Shown piece by piece: positions 36,746-47,202 of a stretch of DNA of 64,000 bases (position 1 is the first letter of the stretch; every line of letters begins with the position of its first letter). Position numbers and translations under genes: made by a program. Where the stretch lies: NCBI GenBank assembly GCA_019915135.1, contig JAHLMK010000015.1:744001-808000 (forward strand), given 5' to 3'. The notes below the pieces were generated by a model. That model saw only the letters and a program-made list of their open reading frames with translations. It did not search any database and had not been told where the DNA came from. The stretch comes from Strobilurus pachycystidiatus. Its lineage: Eukaryota; Basidiomycota; Agaricomycetes; Agaricales; Physalacriaceae.

Positions 36746-37621
36746 ATGTCCGCCACCACCGCGACTCTGTACGCTGCGAGCGTCAACCCCACCCGCCGCG
36801 CGAAATCCATCCTGCCCAAACCATCCGCAGAGGAAGATGAAGAGTACCGGGATGCCGCGCCTGCCCCAGAGCCTGCGGCAAAGCGGGGACGAAAGCCGGG
36901 CACGATGTCGCGCACAGCCAGGGAAGCTCAGCGAAAGCTGAACCACTCGATCATCGAGAAGGCGAGGCGAACCAAGATCAACGATGCTCTGGCGACGCTC
37001 CGCCAGCTCGTGCCCGACGAGTTTGGGGCGCACGTCCAAGACGAGGAGACAGACGACCTTGACGAGGACGACGATGGCGAGTACGGCGGGGCAGGGCGAA
37101 AGAAGAAGGGCAAGAAGGTCGAGAAGGAGAAGGAGTTCAAGCTCGAGATCCTGGTGCGCACGGTCGGGTACATGCAGCATCTCATCGAGCGCGTGGCCGA
37201 GCTGGAGGGCGGGCTTGGCAAGCGGAAGCTGCACGCTGTCGACGAGGAGCCGAGCAGGGTGGCGAAGAGGCAGCGGGCCACGCCTTCGTCGCCTCCGCAC
37301 GACAACGCTGATCATGACCGTCTGCCGTCCATCTCATCGTGGCTGCACAACATCGACCCATCCCTGCAGTCGCCGCGCATCGCCCAGCTTCCCTCTCCTC
37401 CCTTATCCACCTCGTTCAAGCCCGTTTCGCAGCTGTACCAGGCCCCGCCCACTCTGTCTCTGGGTCCTGCAGACGAAGATGCCGCATCCCTCCTGCTTCA
37501 CATGAGCTCTTGCTCGCCGATGTTCAGGCCCAGGTCGGATTCTGTTGGCCATTGCCCGCCGCTGGATTTGGAGGGGAGAAAGCCATTGACGCCGTCGTCT
37601 GTACTTGGGTTGATCCGATGA
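36746..37621 (+). CDS. bHLH transcription factor with long acidic loop
   Basis: A single-exon gene for 291 residues starting in good context (CACAATG). The bHLH spans roughly residues 60-152. The basic region EAQRKLNHSIIEKARRTKIN has His67, Glu71 and Arg75 at the 5-9-13 spacing that contacts the CACGTG E-box. Helix 1 is NDALATLRQLVP. Helix 2 is FKLEILVRTVGYMQHLIERV, running into a short leucine-rich extension. Between the helices lies an unusually long loop of about 40 residues that is first acidic (DEETDDLDEDDDGEYGG) and then basic (GRKKKGKKVEKEK). The C-terminal half is Ser/Pro-rich with PSPPLSTSF and ends TPSSVLGLIR. Nuclear; it may act as a homo- or heterodimer in the style of Pho4 or Ino4. 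Target genes unknown. It is tail-to-tail with family A copy B, about 140 bp away. Confidence 0.92.
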   Translation: MSATTATLYAASVNPTRRAKSILPKPSAEEDEEYRDAAPAPEPAAKRGRKPGTMSRTAREAQRKLNHSIIEKARRTKINDALATLRQLVPDEFGAHVQDEETDDLDEDDDGEYGGAGRKKKGKKVEKEKEFKLEILVRTVGYMQHLIERVAELEGGLGKRKLHAVDEEPSRVAKRQRATPSSPPHDNADHDRLPSISSWLHNIDPSLQSPRIAQLPSPPLSTSFKPVSQLYQAPPTLSLGPADEDAASLLLHMSSCSPMFRPRSDSVGHCPPLDLEGRKPLTPSSVLGLIR

Positions 37622-37760
37622 AAGCAAAGGAAGCTGGTTTGATATCATTGTCGTCCTTATCAAATGTTGTAATTGTATTGTATGTAGACAGGCGGTGAGG
37701 CTAGAGTGTCTGTGTATCCCGTCAGCGTAGATTCGAACAACTTGGAGATATGCAAGCTCA

Positions 37761-38400
37761 CTATATCGGCGCCGCCCAGTAAGTAACACGAATAAGCATG
37801 TTCGTCCCAATACCTATTCCGGCAACAGCCATCCTCTGATCCTTCGTTAGCTGCGCCACAGGTTGCTTGCACAAGACCTCGATCTCGGGTTCGGTCATAG
37901 AGTTGAAGTCCTGCAGGAAAAGGTGGATGTCGTTGCACGCAAGGCGGACCTTGTGGTGGTATAAAGTCTTGTCCTGTCCCTCAGGCATGGCCATGAGCGC
38001 GTCGAATCTCGCGTTCACCTTATCCATGTACGGTCGGATATCGTCGAGTTCAAGACGGCCGCGTTGGGCTTGAAAGAAGTCGTTGCCGTGGTCCACGGCC
38101 CACTCCGAGATCAGCACGCAGGCTTTGAAGTAGGCCATTGTCTCGCGGAAGGAAGTAAAGTCCGTGCTGGCAAAAGCGCTCCGGTCGAGGTGGAACAGAG
38201 ACTTGGCGACGACGTTGGAGAAGACTATCCGGGGGTCGTCTTTGTTCCAGTTGAAAGACACGATGCTCACGCATGCCATCACGGCCCAGAGCAACAGAGC
38301 TGCGCCACACTGTCAGTGTCGATGAACATCGCCGGATGGAGCATGCTACTCACTCGTCAGGCCAAGGATGCCTTCTTTAATTTTCCCGTCATACTTGTAC
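37761..38400 (-). CDS. Family A protein, copy B (5' exon unresolved)
   Basis: The main exon (38294 down to the stop at 37761-37763) codes the family core: VSFNWNKDDPRIVFSNVVAK, DRSAFASTDFTSFRETMAYF, LMAMPEGQDKTLYHHKVRLA, LQDFNSMTEPEIEVL and the C-terminus LIRVTYWAAPI. An intron (donor GTGAGT, acceptor GCGCAG, about 38307-38356) joins it to an upstream exon reading YDGKIKEGILGLT, which corresponds to the FDKKSF...IA region of copy D and restores the TM segment TLLLWAVMACVSIV. An apparent acceptor (CGTAG) near 38401 implies another exon with the targeting peptide; I could not place it with confidence. The core appears intact, so this is probably an active gene. Unknown function, as for copy A. 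Confidence 0.65.
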
Positions 38401-38515
38401 TACGTTTCTCCTGATGAGACTTAGTCGTGCACTTGATAGGCTCCTGGTCAGTGGTAGAGAGACGCGGGCAGAAATTGCTACCAAGTCGCGTTGGACGACA
38501 AAGGTGACATCTCCT

Positions 38516-38790
38516 CAGCGCAAAATTCGAATCACGTATGAGCAGCGCGCGACGGTCGCACAGAATGAGAGGGCGATCAGACTGAGAGTCAGACTCAGAT
38601 AGATTCTTATCACTTGACGACAGTCCAGGTACCGGCTTGCGAACCGAGCTATTCTCATGAACTCCATGCGAAAAAGGAAGAGATTAAGGACAGGCTGAGG
38701 AAAGAGCGCCTTCAATTGGGCAGTCACCTCGGGAAAAGTAATGACAAAAAGTTCAAGTCGGCAGACTGCCAAACATTCTTCCTCGTTGCG
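38516..38790. repeat. Direct repeat copy 1 (upstream flank of copy B; partner about 41090-41395)
   Basis: This segment, starting near CGCAAAATTCGAATCACG and running through AGACTGCCAAACATTCTTCC, recurs in the same orientation at about 41090-41395 with small insertions (for example an added GGATAGATTCT and ATCATCC) and a few substitutions. It lies just upstream of copy B, between it and the protease gene. Confidence 0.85.
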
Positions 38791-38886
38791 GGAAAAAGAA
38801 GGATAGAATGAGAGAGAAAAGACAAAGAAAAAGAAGGCATAGGAAAGGGACGACTGGATTTGGGAGGTCTGGGGAGAGGACGACGT

Positions 38887-40482
38887 TCAAGCGAGATCAT
38901 CTGCCAAAGGGAAGAAATTGGCGCCGACGATACCGAAGTGCTTCATGCGAGCGATGATGAAGTCGATAGGGGTCAGGTAGGTGATATCCGAGGTTTCAGT
39001 GATTCCGTCTCCGCCAGTGAGCAGGCCGCAGATCCTACCGTCAGCGGCGACGACACCTGCTCCAGAGTCTCCGGGCCTGGAGAAGGGGCCGGACTTGGAG
39101 GTGCGAGGAAGCACGGCTACCTCCCTCGACGAAACACCAGGCAAATTGTCGTAGTAGCAGCGGACGACGGAACGGATGTTGTTGATGCGGCCGACTTGGA
39201 GTCCGGAGACGTTTCCGTTCTGGATGGCCATAATGGTGGGCTCGTTGTCCTGGTTCTTCGTCTTCGGATCGGGATTGAGCATATCCTTGTCCGAGAGGAT
39301 ACCACGACACCTGTGGAGACGGTCGCCGGAGTAGTCGAATGAGTGAGGGTTGGCGAGATGGGGGTACATCAACTTCTTGAAGTCGGCAGCGGCGACTTGG
39401 CCAAGATCGATGGCATTGCCGACAAAGTTACGCCTGCTGATCATGTCGGGGTGAATCTCGATAACTGCCCAGTCCTCGGTGTACCGTCCCTCGCCTACGC
39501 CGAAGTCGATGCGGGGCGAAAAGACGACGTGACCGATGATACGCTTGGTCTCGTCCTCCCAGTCTCTCTTGACGTCCTTCTTCAACTTGTCAAACACTCC
39601 GATAGCATCATTCGCCTCGTCCATCTCGCGCTGTACCGCCTTCCGCTCTTCAGCAGCCTCGTCCTCCTCCAGGTTCTCGGCGAGTGCCAAGCGCTTCTTG
39701 AGGAACACGAGGTTGGCGCTCTGACCATCGATCTTGTCCTGGATATCTTGGACGCGAGCGTCGAAGGCGGCCTTGCCGAGGAACATGACGTTGATACGAC
39801 CCGCCCCGGTGCCATCCTTGTACTCGTACTGCTCGTTCTTCACCGCGTTCGGGTCGAACACGACATGCCTAGCTGTGACCACGAAGAGCTTCCCAATGCG
39901 GGTGAAGAAGAAGCCTCCCGTGCCCTCGAAGTGGGTTGTGCCAGCATTGCAAATGGGGATGCCCAGGGAAGTGGAGAAGGGCTGACGAAGGTTGTAAGCA
40001 ACGTTGGCGGTGATGGCGGGCTTGAACAGCGAGGCGGCACATAAGGTGGCCTCGGATTCGCGGATCTGGACGTGGATGTCGGTGATGTTGTGCTGGACGA
40101 GGATACTGTGGCAGTGGACAGCGACCTCATAGCCCTTCTCGCGAGTGAGAGAGCCGTGACGGACTCCCATGAAGATGACAGCGGGAGGGGAAGCTTGGCC
40201 ATCTACGCCAATGCGAAGTGGAGTCATGCCCGTATACAGGACACCCTGCTCCTGCAAGTAGCTCTCCATCGCGACACTGACGGTCTCATCCCATACGCGG
40301 TTGAGAGGATGAGGGCCGAGAGGCATCAGCAACTTGGCTTCCACGTAAACGTAAGGACCCTGGGAGGGCACCCAGACATCGCGATCGGATCGAGCGACGA
40401 GGATGGGCTTGGACTCCAACCCGTAGTAGAAGTTGGCTGCCTCGAGGTCTGAAGGAAGGAAAGGAGCACTGGGATCATCCAT
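38887..40482 (-). CDS. Trypsin-like (chymotrypsin-fold) serine protease with coiled-coil insert
   Basis: A single-exon gene for 531 residues from ATG 40482. The catalytic triad of the chymotrypsin fold is visible: His206 in FVVTARHVVFD, Asp337 in TEDWAVIEI and Ser473 in SRPGDSGAGVV, followed by GRICGLLTGG. Upstream, GTGGFFFTRIGKL matches the strand before the His. Between His and Asp there is a strongly charged segment (about residues 240-318, from VQDIQDKIDGQ through LKKRLALAENLEEDEAAEER to DETKRIIGH) that is predicted by pattern to be coiled coil. About 170 residues precede the protease domain, with no signal peptide, so an intracellular location is likely. Fungal members of this group are poorly characterised; substrates unknown. 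The open frame continues upstream of the ATG, but the leader has a possible intron acceptor at about 40565. Confidence 0.82.
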   Translation of the reverse strand: MDDPSAPFLPSDLEAANFYYGLESKPILVARSDRDVWVPSQGPYVYVEAKLLMPLGPHPLNRVWDETVSVAMESYLQEQGVLYTGMTPLRIGVDGQASPPAVIFMGVRHGSLTREKGYEVAVHCHSILVQHNITDIHVQIRESEATLCAASLFKPAITANVAYNLRQPFSTSLGIPICNAGTTHFEGTGGFFFTRIGKLFVVTARHVVFDPNAVKNEQYEYKDGTGAGRINVMFLGKAAFDARVQDIQDKIDGQSANLVFLKKRLALAENLEEDEAAEERKAVQREMDEANDAIGVFDKLKKDVKRDWEDETKRIIGHVVFSPRIDFGVGEGRYTEDWAVIEIHPDMISRRNFVGNAIDLGQVAAADFKKLMYPHLANPHSFDYSGDRLHRCRGILSDKDMLNPDPKTKNQDNEPTIMAIQNGNVSGLQVGRINNIRSVVRCYYDNLPGVSSREVAVLPRTSKSGPFSRPGDSGAGVVAADGRICGLLTGGDGITETSDITYLTPIDFIIARMKHFGIVGANFFPLADDLA

Positions 40483-40947
40483 GTGTTGCTGAAGGATATG
40501 CGAAGAGGGGGTAGAGAGTCTCGAGTGGTAGTCCGAACGTAGGTCGCTGGTTTGACACTGGGGGAAGAAAAGAGGAACAAAGTTAGAACCGGGCAAAGGG
40601 TAGAGAGAAACGACACACTTGGTCGCACGGTAGGCTCAGCAATAAGCAAAGTGAAGACAAGTAGGGAACTTGACGAGGGAATCAGAGCAATCGAGGATGC
40701 ATGGATCTATATGGGTACGGGCGTTCTGGGGGAAGACCCTGGCAGAGATGCGACCCTTCGGCATCACAACTAATCTCCCTTAGTCAGCCTACTATAATTT
40801 CGCCACAAGTTCCGTTTATAGTCATCACATGACACAACGGCAAATGTCTGAACTGACATGTTGCGATCAGTTTGCCCATCAAAGATCATGGCGTGCCGAG
40901 CCAGAACTTGGGATTATACTATCGAGGGAACCCCCCTTTCTCCTGCA

Positions 40948-41395
40948 AGCTCACTAGATTGGCGCAGCCTAATAAGTAACACGGATCAGCATGTTCGTCC
41001 CAATACCTGTTCCGGCAACAGCCATTCTCTGATCCTTCGTTAGCTGCAGCCTGCCACAGGCTGATTGCACAGGATCAGGATGATCTCAGCGCGAAATTCG
41101 AATCACGTATGAGCAGCGCGCGACGGTCGCACTGTGTACAGAAATGAGAGGGCCATCAGACTGAGAGTCAGACTCAGATAGATTCTGGATAGATTCTTAT
41201 CACTTGACGACAGTCCAGGTACCGGCTTGCGAACCGAGCTATTCTCATGAACTCCATCATCCATGCGAAAAAGGAAGAGACTAAGGACAGGCTGAGGATA
41301 GAGCGCCTTCAATTGGGCAGTGGCAGTCACCTCGGGACGAGTAATGACAAAAAGTTCAAGTCGGCAGACTGCCAAACATTCTTCCTCGATCTCAC
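40948..41395 (-). pseudogene. Internally deleted copy (H) of family A copy B plus its upstream flank
   Basis: Bases 40948-41070 match 37750-37880, the 3' end of copy B coding the RMAVAGIGIGTNMLIRV C-terminus, with about 90% identity by eye. The sequence then jumps at about 41090 to match 38510-38790, the region upstream of copy B. Roughly 630 bp that would hold the core of the gene are missing. The copy lies in the same orientation as B, on the far side of the protease gene, so B and H are direct repeats about 2.5-3 kb apart. It cannot code for a family A protein. Confidence 0.75.
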
Positions 41396-41737
41396 GAAAG
41401 ATCTTTGGCGCGCTGCCAACAAATTGTACTTTGCGTCATAGCGACATAGACTGATTTGGTAATTCTCGTACTAAGAATCCTGTGAAAATCGATCAAAATT
41501 CTATCAAAACTGGGCGTTAATCCTGCTGATCTCCTCCTCCGTCGACAGTCTTTAGAATCACTGGTGCTCTGGAGAGGCCTCCCTATTAACCATCCCTCTC
41601 CACCAGCCACAGCCTGTCTCTCGACCAGGCAGAGACTGGAAAAACTACAGGAAAATTCAAATCACTACGTCTCCTTCAAACGATGATGGTGACTCTCTCC
41701 CTCCAAAGGTTGTTGTCCCTGCACATGTCAACCTCTT

Positions 41738-41743
41738 TATAAG
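41738..41743 (+). promoter_or_regulatory. TATA box of the multi-pass membrane protein gene
   Basis: TATAAG in CTCTTTATAAGTGGG, about 50 bases upstream of ATG 41790. The distance is short for a fungal TATA box but within range. Confidence 0.4.
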
Positions 41744-41789
41744 TGGGCGCTGTTTATGGGCGCTCGAAAGGTCTCTCCCCACTTTCACC

Positions 41790-43429
41790 ATGTCGACGAA
41801 CGGCACGTCGACCAACGCCACCTATGCATACAACGACGATGTCACTGGGTACATGGATTGCATTGCGCAGAGTAGTCGGGATCCCGATGTCGAAGGTTAT
41901 GCCGTGCGGCTTTCTCGTGAGTTTCCACGGCTCTATGTGCGTGCAACCGGCCCCTTACATGTGAGTTCTAGTGTTCGTTGCCAACGTTTGTTTGGGTATG
42001 CACCGTCCACTAGTATAATCCGACGCGGTGCCTCACATTCATTCAGCAATCCTCATGACATGGTCGACCGAAGACGTCAAGGAATCCGTCTATGTTATCT
42101 TCATGCAGGTCTACACCCTGCTCCTCGTCACCTTCATCAGTTTAGCACGAAAGACACTTTCAGTAGCCGACGCGCACTTTGCTCTATCGTGCACGGTTTC
42201 TCCGCTTTCTCTCTACTTCGTATACAGTACAGCTCGCTGGCTCCTCAATCAGCGCTCCACTTTGTACTCGCGGCTGGGCAACAGCGGAAGAATGGTCGCG
42301 CTCTTGACAGGTGGCATGGCCCTCCAATGGCTCATTCTTGAAATCATCATCTACGGTGCTCCCGATCACGTCTTCCAAGGCGAGCGCTGTACGTCGACAT
42401 CGTTTGTTGCCTGGCTCTTCTACGAGGTCATAGCCATCATCGTGCTGCTGAATTACACTCTCTATATTCTGTTATTATGGCCGGTCTTCTACATTCTCTA
42501 TACGCTCCGTCATGTCATGGATATTGTGCGAGAGCACAAGCGACATCAGAAAAAGGTCAAGAAATGGGGATTCTTTCGGTTTGTGCAAGTGCCTCTTGCG
42601 TTCATCAAGTCGTGGGCCCTCTCGAACTGGTACGCTTGCATGTTGGCTTCGGGAGTGAGGACACTTATCCATCTACTCAGGATTGTCGTCACCTATTCGC
42701 ACCAGTGGATGATAGGTCTGCTAGTAATCCTCGCGTACGGATCTTGGGCAAGCGGCGTCGGCGCATACATACCTGACATGGGAGCATTTTACAACTGGCT
42801 CTTGCAACAAATACACTCAGACGATGGCGGATGGCCTGCCTACGAACCGGATCCTGACTTTGATCCATACGGCTTTGGACAGGTCGGTGCTTTCCCTCTT
42901 CCATCCCGTCACCCACTTAACAAGGCGTTTACAGCTATTGGCTGCTACCGTTGCGCTCGAGCCTCTTTGGGCAGTCTTGAAATTGACCTGGCGCCGGAGA
43001 CACGACCTCATACGCACGGCGAAGTACTACCCCAAGTCGGTGTGGAACGGGACCGTGTTCATGATTACGGGACATCGAAATCCGTGGAAGAAAATCTTGA
43101 AGGAGAGGGAGGAGGGAATCCGCCAGGGTAGTACGACGGTCGATGGGGAGGGCGGTCTGCCTTTGCATGCCGCGGTTGAGGGCAAGTATGGGGAGGAACT
43201 TGGTATGACGCCAGGGAAAAACGAGGCGGGCCTCGAAGGCGTGTACTCGCTGCAACACAACCGATACGACTCGTTATCCTACGACACGGGGTATACAGGA
43301 TATCAGCCTCCGCCGAGACCTACGAGTGGTTCTGGGTACTTCTCTGTGCCTCGAAGCAATTCACCGCCTGAGGACTACAACATGGGAGCTATCATTGCGA
43401 TGTCGCCGAACAGGAGTCGGCCTGAGTAG
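41790..43429 (+). CDS. Multi-pass membrane protein of unknown function
   Basis: A three-exon gene starting at ATG 41790 (CACCATG; MSTNGTSTNATYAYNDD). A first intron of about 130 nt (donor GTGAGT at about 41917, acceptor CATTCAG) joins VRLS to ILMTWSTEDVKESVYVIF. About seven to eight TM segments follow (VYTLLLVTFISLA, LSLYFVYSTARWLL, MVALLTGGMALQWLILEIIIY, FYEVIAIIVLLNYTLYILLL, MIGLLVILAYGSWA and others). A second intron after GFGQ joins to LLAATVALEPLWAVLKL. The C-terminal 120 residues are cytosolic-like, with basic, Gly-rich and Tyr/Ser/Pro-rich parts (YDTGYTGYQPPPRPTSGS). Asn-x-Thr sites at the extreme N-terminus suggest it faces outward. I do not recognise the family; no transporter motif is seen. 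It could be a receptor or sensor, but the sequence does not decide. Confidence 0.75.
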
Positions 43430-44064
43430 TCCGTTTCCAGGCAAAAGTCGGTTCGGACTGCTACATTGTGTGTCCGTCTGGAGTCATATGTATCATGTTG
43501 TGGACCCCTCGGTAGACCCTCATGAGATTGTGGCCCTATGGATGGGACGCGGACTGTGTTAAGTGATTGTACAATCGGAACGGAGGCTACTACTATGTTT
43601 TCCTTTTTTTACTGTATAGATAAACGCAATGTATATAGCATCTCTAGCAGCAGCATTTTCTTACATCCCAATCACTATCCGTGAACTTCTGATAAATCTC
43701 CGCTTGTTTTCGGCTAAGTTTCGGCCTTCGGGTTACTTCAATGGCATCACAGCTGAGTGCGCTGAGTACTTACCCGATTTGTTCAACTTGTCCTCCTCCC
43801 ACTCCCTTCTTCCAGCACCTTCTACGTTTACAACCTGTTCCTACCTCGGAGAACAATAGAATGGAGACGAGCAATTGTTTCCATCCCAACCCGGGCTGTC
43901 GATTCTTAGACAATAGCAGCCTCCGGCCGAGGAGGGATACGCGCCGAGCGCTTGTTCTCTCTTTGGTGACGAGCACTTGACGATCCGTCAGAGCACTGCC
44001 TCGGCCATCGCTTAGCAACAGCTGCTCACTCTGCCGTAGACGATCTTGACGCTCATCGAACAAT

Positions 44065-45679
44065 ATGGCCATCGACTATAAAGAGCCTCAAGCTGGGCCA
44101 CTGGTCTCCATTGTGTCCTCCCCCTCCTTCCCAGCCAATATCCCCTCGACACAATCACCACCACTATCACCCTCCTCCGCCATGTACAACACCATCACAC
44201 CTGGCTACGACATCATCGGGATGGCGGCCGCCGCCAATCCCAACTTTGTCACCCAGCAGCAGGTCTGGTTGCAGAACACGCCCCAGTGGACGCCCCAAGT
44301 CCAGCAGCCGAAGCATATCAGCGCTGGGCACCGCCAACGCGCTAAGAACGGTCACGGGAAGCCTCTGCCTGTGGGCTACCATCCCGCGCATGATGAGGGT
44401 TTCTGGACAAGACTGCGCAAATTGATGGAAGCCCTCCCGAATGAGATGCTTATGGAGATCTATCGCTTCTACCTCTACTCTCTTTTCCAAACCCGTCGCA
44501 ACTCTTTCGCATGCGTCTGCAGGAAATGGCATGCCATTACGATGCACCGCTCCACGTACTCTTCTCTTGCAATTGCGATGCCGTGCAGTGACGATCGCAC
44601 TCGACGCCTTTCCAAGCTGCTGTCGCTTTCTGTAAAAGCGCCGCTGGACCTTCAGCTCACATTGAAGGCCGTGAATTACGAGCAATGGTATACGGCGGTG
44701 AACTTCGATCCTGTCTTCGACGTCCGTAAGCGCCTGCAGCGCTTGACTCTCGATCTGAGAGGCGTCGAAATGAAGACACTGTCCAACCTAAAGAATGCCG
44801 CCCTGTACCATTGGGATAGTCTCGAGGAATTCAGCTTCCGTAGCGAGAACTACGATTATCGACTCAAGAACTACATCACGAACGAGAACGGCGAGCTTGA
44901 CAATGCTCTCCGGTTCATACAGCGCGCGAAAAAACTGCGCACTCTCCGTGTGGCGATGGACAACAGTCTCAACGCCAGACTTTCTGTCCTCGTTGCACCA
45001 TTGAAGGCACTAACATCCCTCCATATCCGTAGCGAGCTTGGTAGCTTCGACATTGATTCCATGGGGATCGTCTTCATTCTTCGCGAGTTCCAGTATCTGA
45101 CGACCTTCTCTTGTACGTTGAAGCCGAGGGAAGTCCAGCGCCTTCCCCAGTCGCACTTCCTCAATCAAAAGCCGACACAGCGCCCGTACCTGAAGTCCCT
45201 CGAACTGTATTGCCTCGGCTCCTACACAGACATGTTCAACCCCGGCGGCATTTTGGAGCTATTCACCGCCCCCAATCTTAATGTACTTGGAGTCGGCTGG
45301 TCTGAGCCGAGGAAAAGCGCGTACATTGGTTCGACCATACAGGCCATTGGTCGGTTCGTCCAGCGCTCGAGGTGCAAGCTCACTCGTCTACATACTAAAG
45401 GACTGTATAACGACCCCATGTCTCTCCTTGACGCTCTATGCTCAGAGACGACGGATGTTCGTTTGGAGGTGGGATCCTACAATGAGCCGTCCTTGGTTGG
45501 GCCGAATGCGATGTCGAATCTCCGCCAGACATGTTATGGAGGTCTCAAACACTCCGCGTGGCTGAGCACTTCGACTCGCCAGGTGTTCAACCGTGCTCCC
45601 AAGAAAGCTAAGGTGCGTACTCCGTGTTTCTTCTTCTTTCACATCCATATCTAATGCTACGATACAGCGACGGAATTGA
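44065..45679 (+). CDS. F-box-like protein
   Basis: About 530 residues from ATG 44065. The N-terminal 110 residues are Pro/Ser/Gln-rich and probably disordered. A degenerate F-box begins near residue 125: LMEALPNEMLMEIYRFYLYS, then NSFACVCRKWHAITMHRST. The rest consists of irregular Leu-rich segments (RLQRLTLDLRGVEMKTLSNL, KLRTLRVAMDNSL, LKALTSLHIRSE, LKSLELYCLGSY) as in agaricomycete F-box proteins. An intron after PKKAK (donor GTGCGT, acceptor GATACAG) leads to a tiny last exon, Arg-Arg-Asn and a stop at 45677-45679; read-through would end at 45654 instead. The likely role is substrate choice for an SCF ubiquitin ligase; partner unknown. Confidence 0.8.
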
Positions 45680-46164
45680 TGAGCAGCTTGCCTGACTCTT
45701 CTCGTTTCTTTTTCTCCGCTCTTTTCTCTCTTCTCTCTATGAGTCTCCTCATTTCTCTCCTCCACATGCCCATGCTTATTGCTCTATCATGTCTCTATGT
45801 CCTATGTCACCACGTCTATGATTTCCTTCCTCTCATGATAATGTACTACCTTCCCTGTACCTTCCACATCTGGCTCACGTACCATATCTCTCTGCATCAC
45901 GATATTCACGTAGTACGCTACGTCGTACAGTCACGCTCTCATCCCCAGAATCTTGCATTTGTACCCGGACATTCTCGCTATCTAACATACTTGATATGTA
46001 CTGTGTATCAATTCCACTCTTTTGAATACCCCAGTTGATCTGTATTCAGAGTACTTGCTGACGGGTGCGGAACAGTAGTGTTGCTTCAATTGGGTTTAGT
46101 TGTCTGTTCTAAGACTCTAAAAAGTAAATTAGGTCCTACACGATTAGAGTTACGAACATGAACG

Positions 46165-46968
46165 CTATGAGGGCTTCAGCGACTCCTCCGCCTGTTTCCG
46201 CCTAAACCGCTCGAGCCGGGCTTCCATCTCCATCTCCTCCAAAGCTGCGTCTGACCACGCCAGAAATCCCTCCTTGTCGTATATATCCTGCAGGCGATCT
46301 CGGGCGTCTTCCCAATTCCACTGCTCGACCTCTGCGGGGATAGAGTCTTCGTCAGTGTAGACATGCAGATTTTGTATTCGCGAGCTGATCAGGGGCAGCC
46401 CCGAGGCGACCATGGAGCGCATTCGGGACGAAAATTCAAGGGTCTGCGCGGAAAATTAATGCCAATCTCTGCCTGAGGCCTGTTGTAACGCACGTTGTTG
46501 ACCCCGAGGACGGCCATGCCGCCCCAGATGGTCGCGGCGGTTGTGATGCCGACGCCCGTCGTGGCAATCCCGAATGCGGCCACCATGCGTATCATGACCT
46601 CCAACGGTGGCCGCGCCTTTGCGACCGGCGGCCCAGGTTTGATGATGTCTCTTATCAAGGCGCGGATATTGACCTTCTCCGCCGCTCCAGACGTCGTCGC
46701 CGATGCCGTTGGGAGCGTCTCCGCAATCTGCGGCCGTGGCAAGGACGCCGAGGACGCGTTGCCTGTTCTTCTTGGCGGTAGTTTCACGGGGCTAGACCGC
46801 CTAAGGCGACGAAATGTGAGGTATCCTAGAGGTAGGGAGACGGCCACTACCGTTCCAGTTGCCTATGCAGTCGTCAGAGGCATCCAAGATAGATAAGATT
46901 GGAGGTACTAGCGCAATGGGCACCCATGTACGGCGCGCTGGCGGTGATGGTGGTTCTGCATCAGGCAT
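46165..46968 (-). CDS. Small two-TM membrane protein, possibly TMEM242-like
   Basis: A three-exon gene of about 235 residues. ATG 46968 begins MPDAEPPSPPARRTW. An intron (donor GTACCT, acceptor GCATAG) completes the first TM segment, VPIALATGTVVAVSLPLGYL. After a basic Ser/Ala/Thr linker comes MIRMVAAFGIATTGVGITTAATIWGGMAVLGV (long hydrophobic segment), and an intron (GTGCGT...GCGCAG) joins GVNN to TLEFSSRMRSMVAS. The C-terminus is charged and helical (EVEQWNWEDARDRLQDIY, LEEMEMEARLERFRRKQAEE) with the stop at 46165. The hydrophobic hairpin followed by a segment of the form GVxNxxEFSxRMR reminds me of mitochondrial TMEM242-type proteins involved in complex I/ATP synthase assembly, but this resemblance is weak. 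Location and function are unproven. Confidence 0.6.
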
Positions 46969-47077
46969 GATTTACCCCTGTCAGCGCCTGCCGCCGCCGA
47001 ATCCCGAATCCCGATCTATCTCCCTTTCGAGGCGAAAGGACGTGTCAAGAAGCCTTAGTCTCTATACTTATGAACAC

Positions 47078-47125
47078 TGTTGATTTGAGCCCACGACTTC
47101 ACGCATGCGAAGCGTGCGCGAAACT
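47078..47125 (-). other. tRNA-Ala(CGC)-like 3'-half fragment
   Basis: On the minus strand the sequence contains a perfect anticodon arm, CACGC-TTCGCAT-GCGTG (anticodon CGC), then a five-base variable region and GTGGGCTCAAATC, which resembles a T-arm. The 3' strand of the T-stem is not complementary (AACA instead of CCAC), and I cannot fold a D-arm or acceptor stem around it. It is therefore a relic or chance resemblance, not a working tRNA. Confidence 0.3.
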
Positions 47126-47202
47126 TGTAGTTCAAAACGCCACACTTCTCTCAATGCCCTCATGGTTTCGAAGTATTTAATATTGATACATAGAGAGGTT
47201 AT

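Noticed and set aside
36662..37315. 217-codon minus-strand frame, Leu/Arg-rich
   Set aside because: Antisense shadow of the GC-rich bHLH gene, which has clear domain motifs.
39343..40044. 233-codon plus-strand frame
   Set aside because: Antisense shadow of the serine protease gene.
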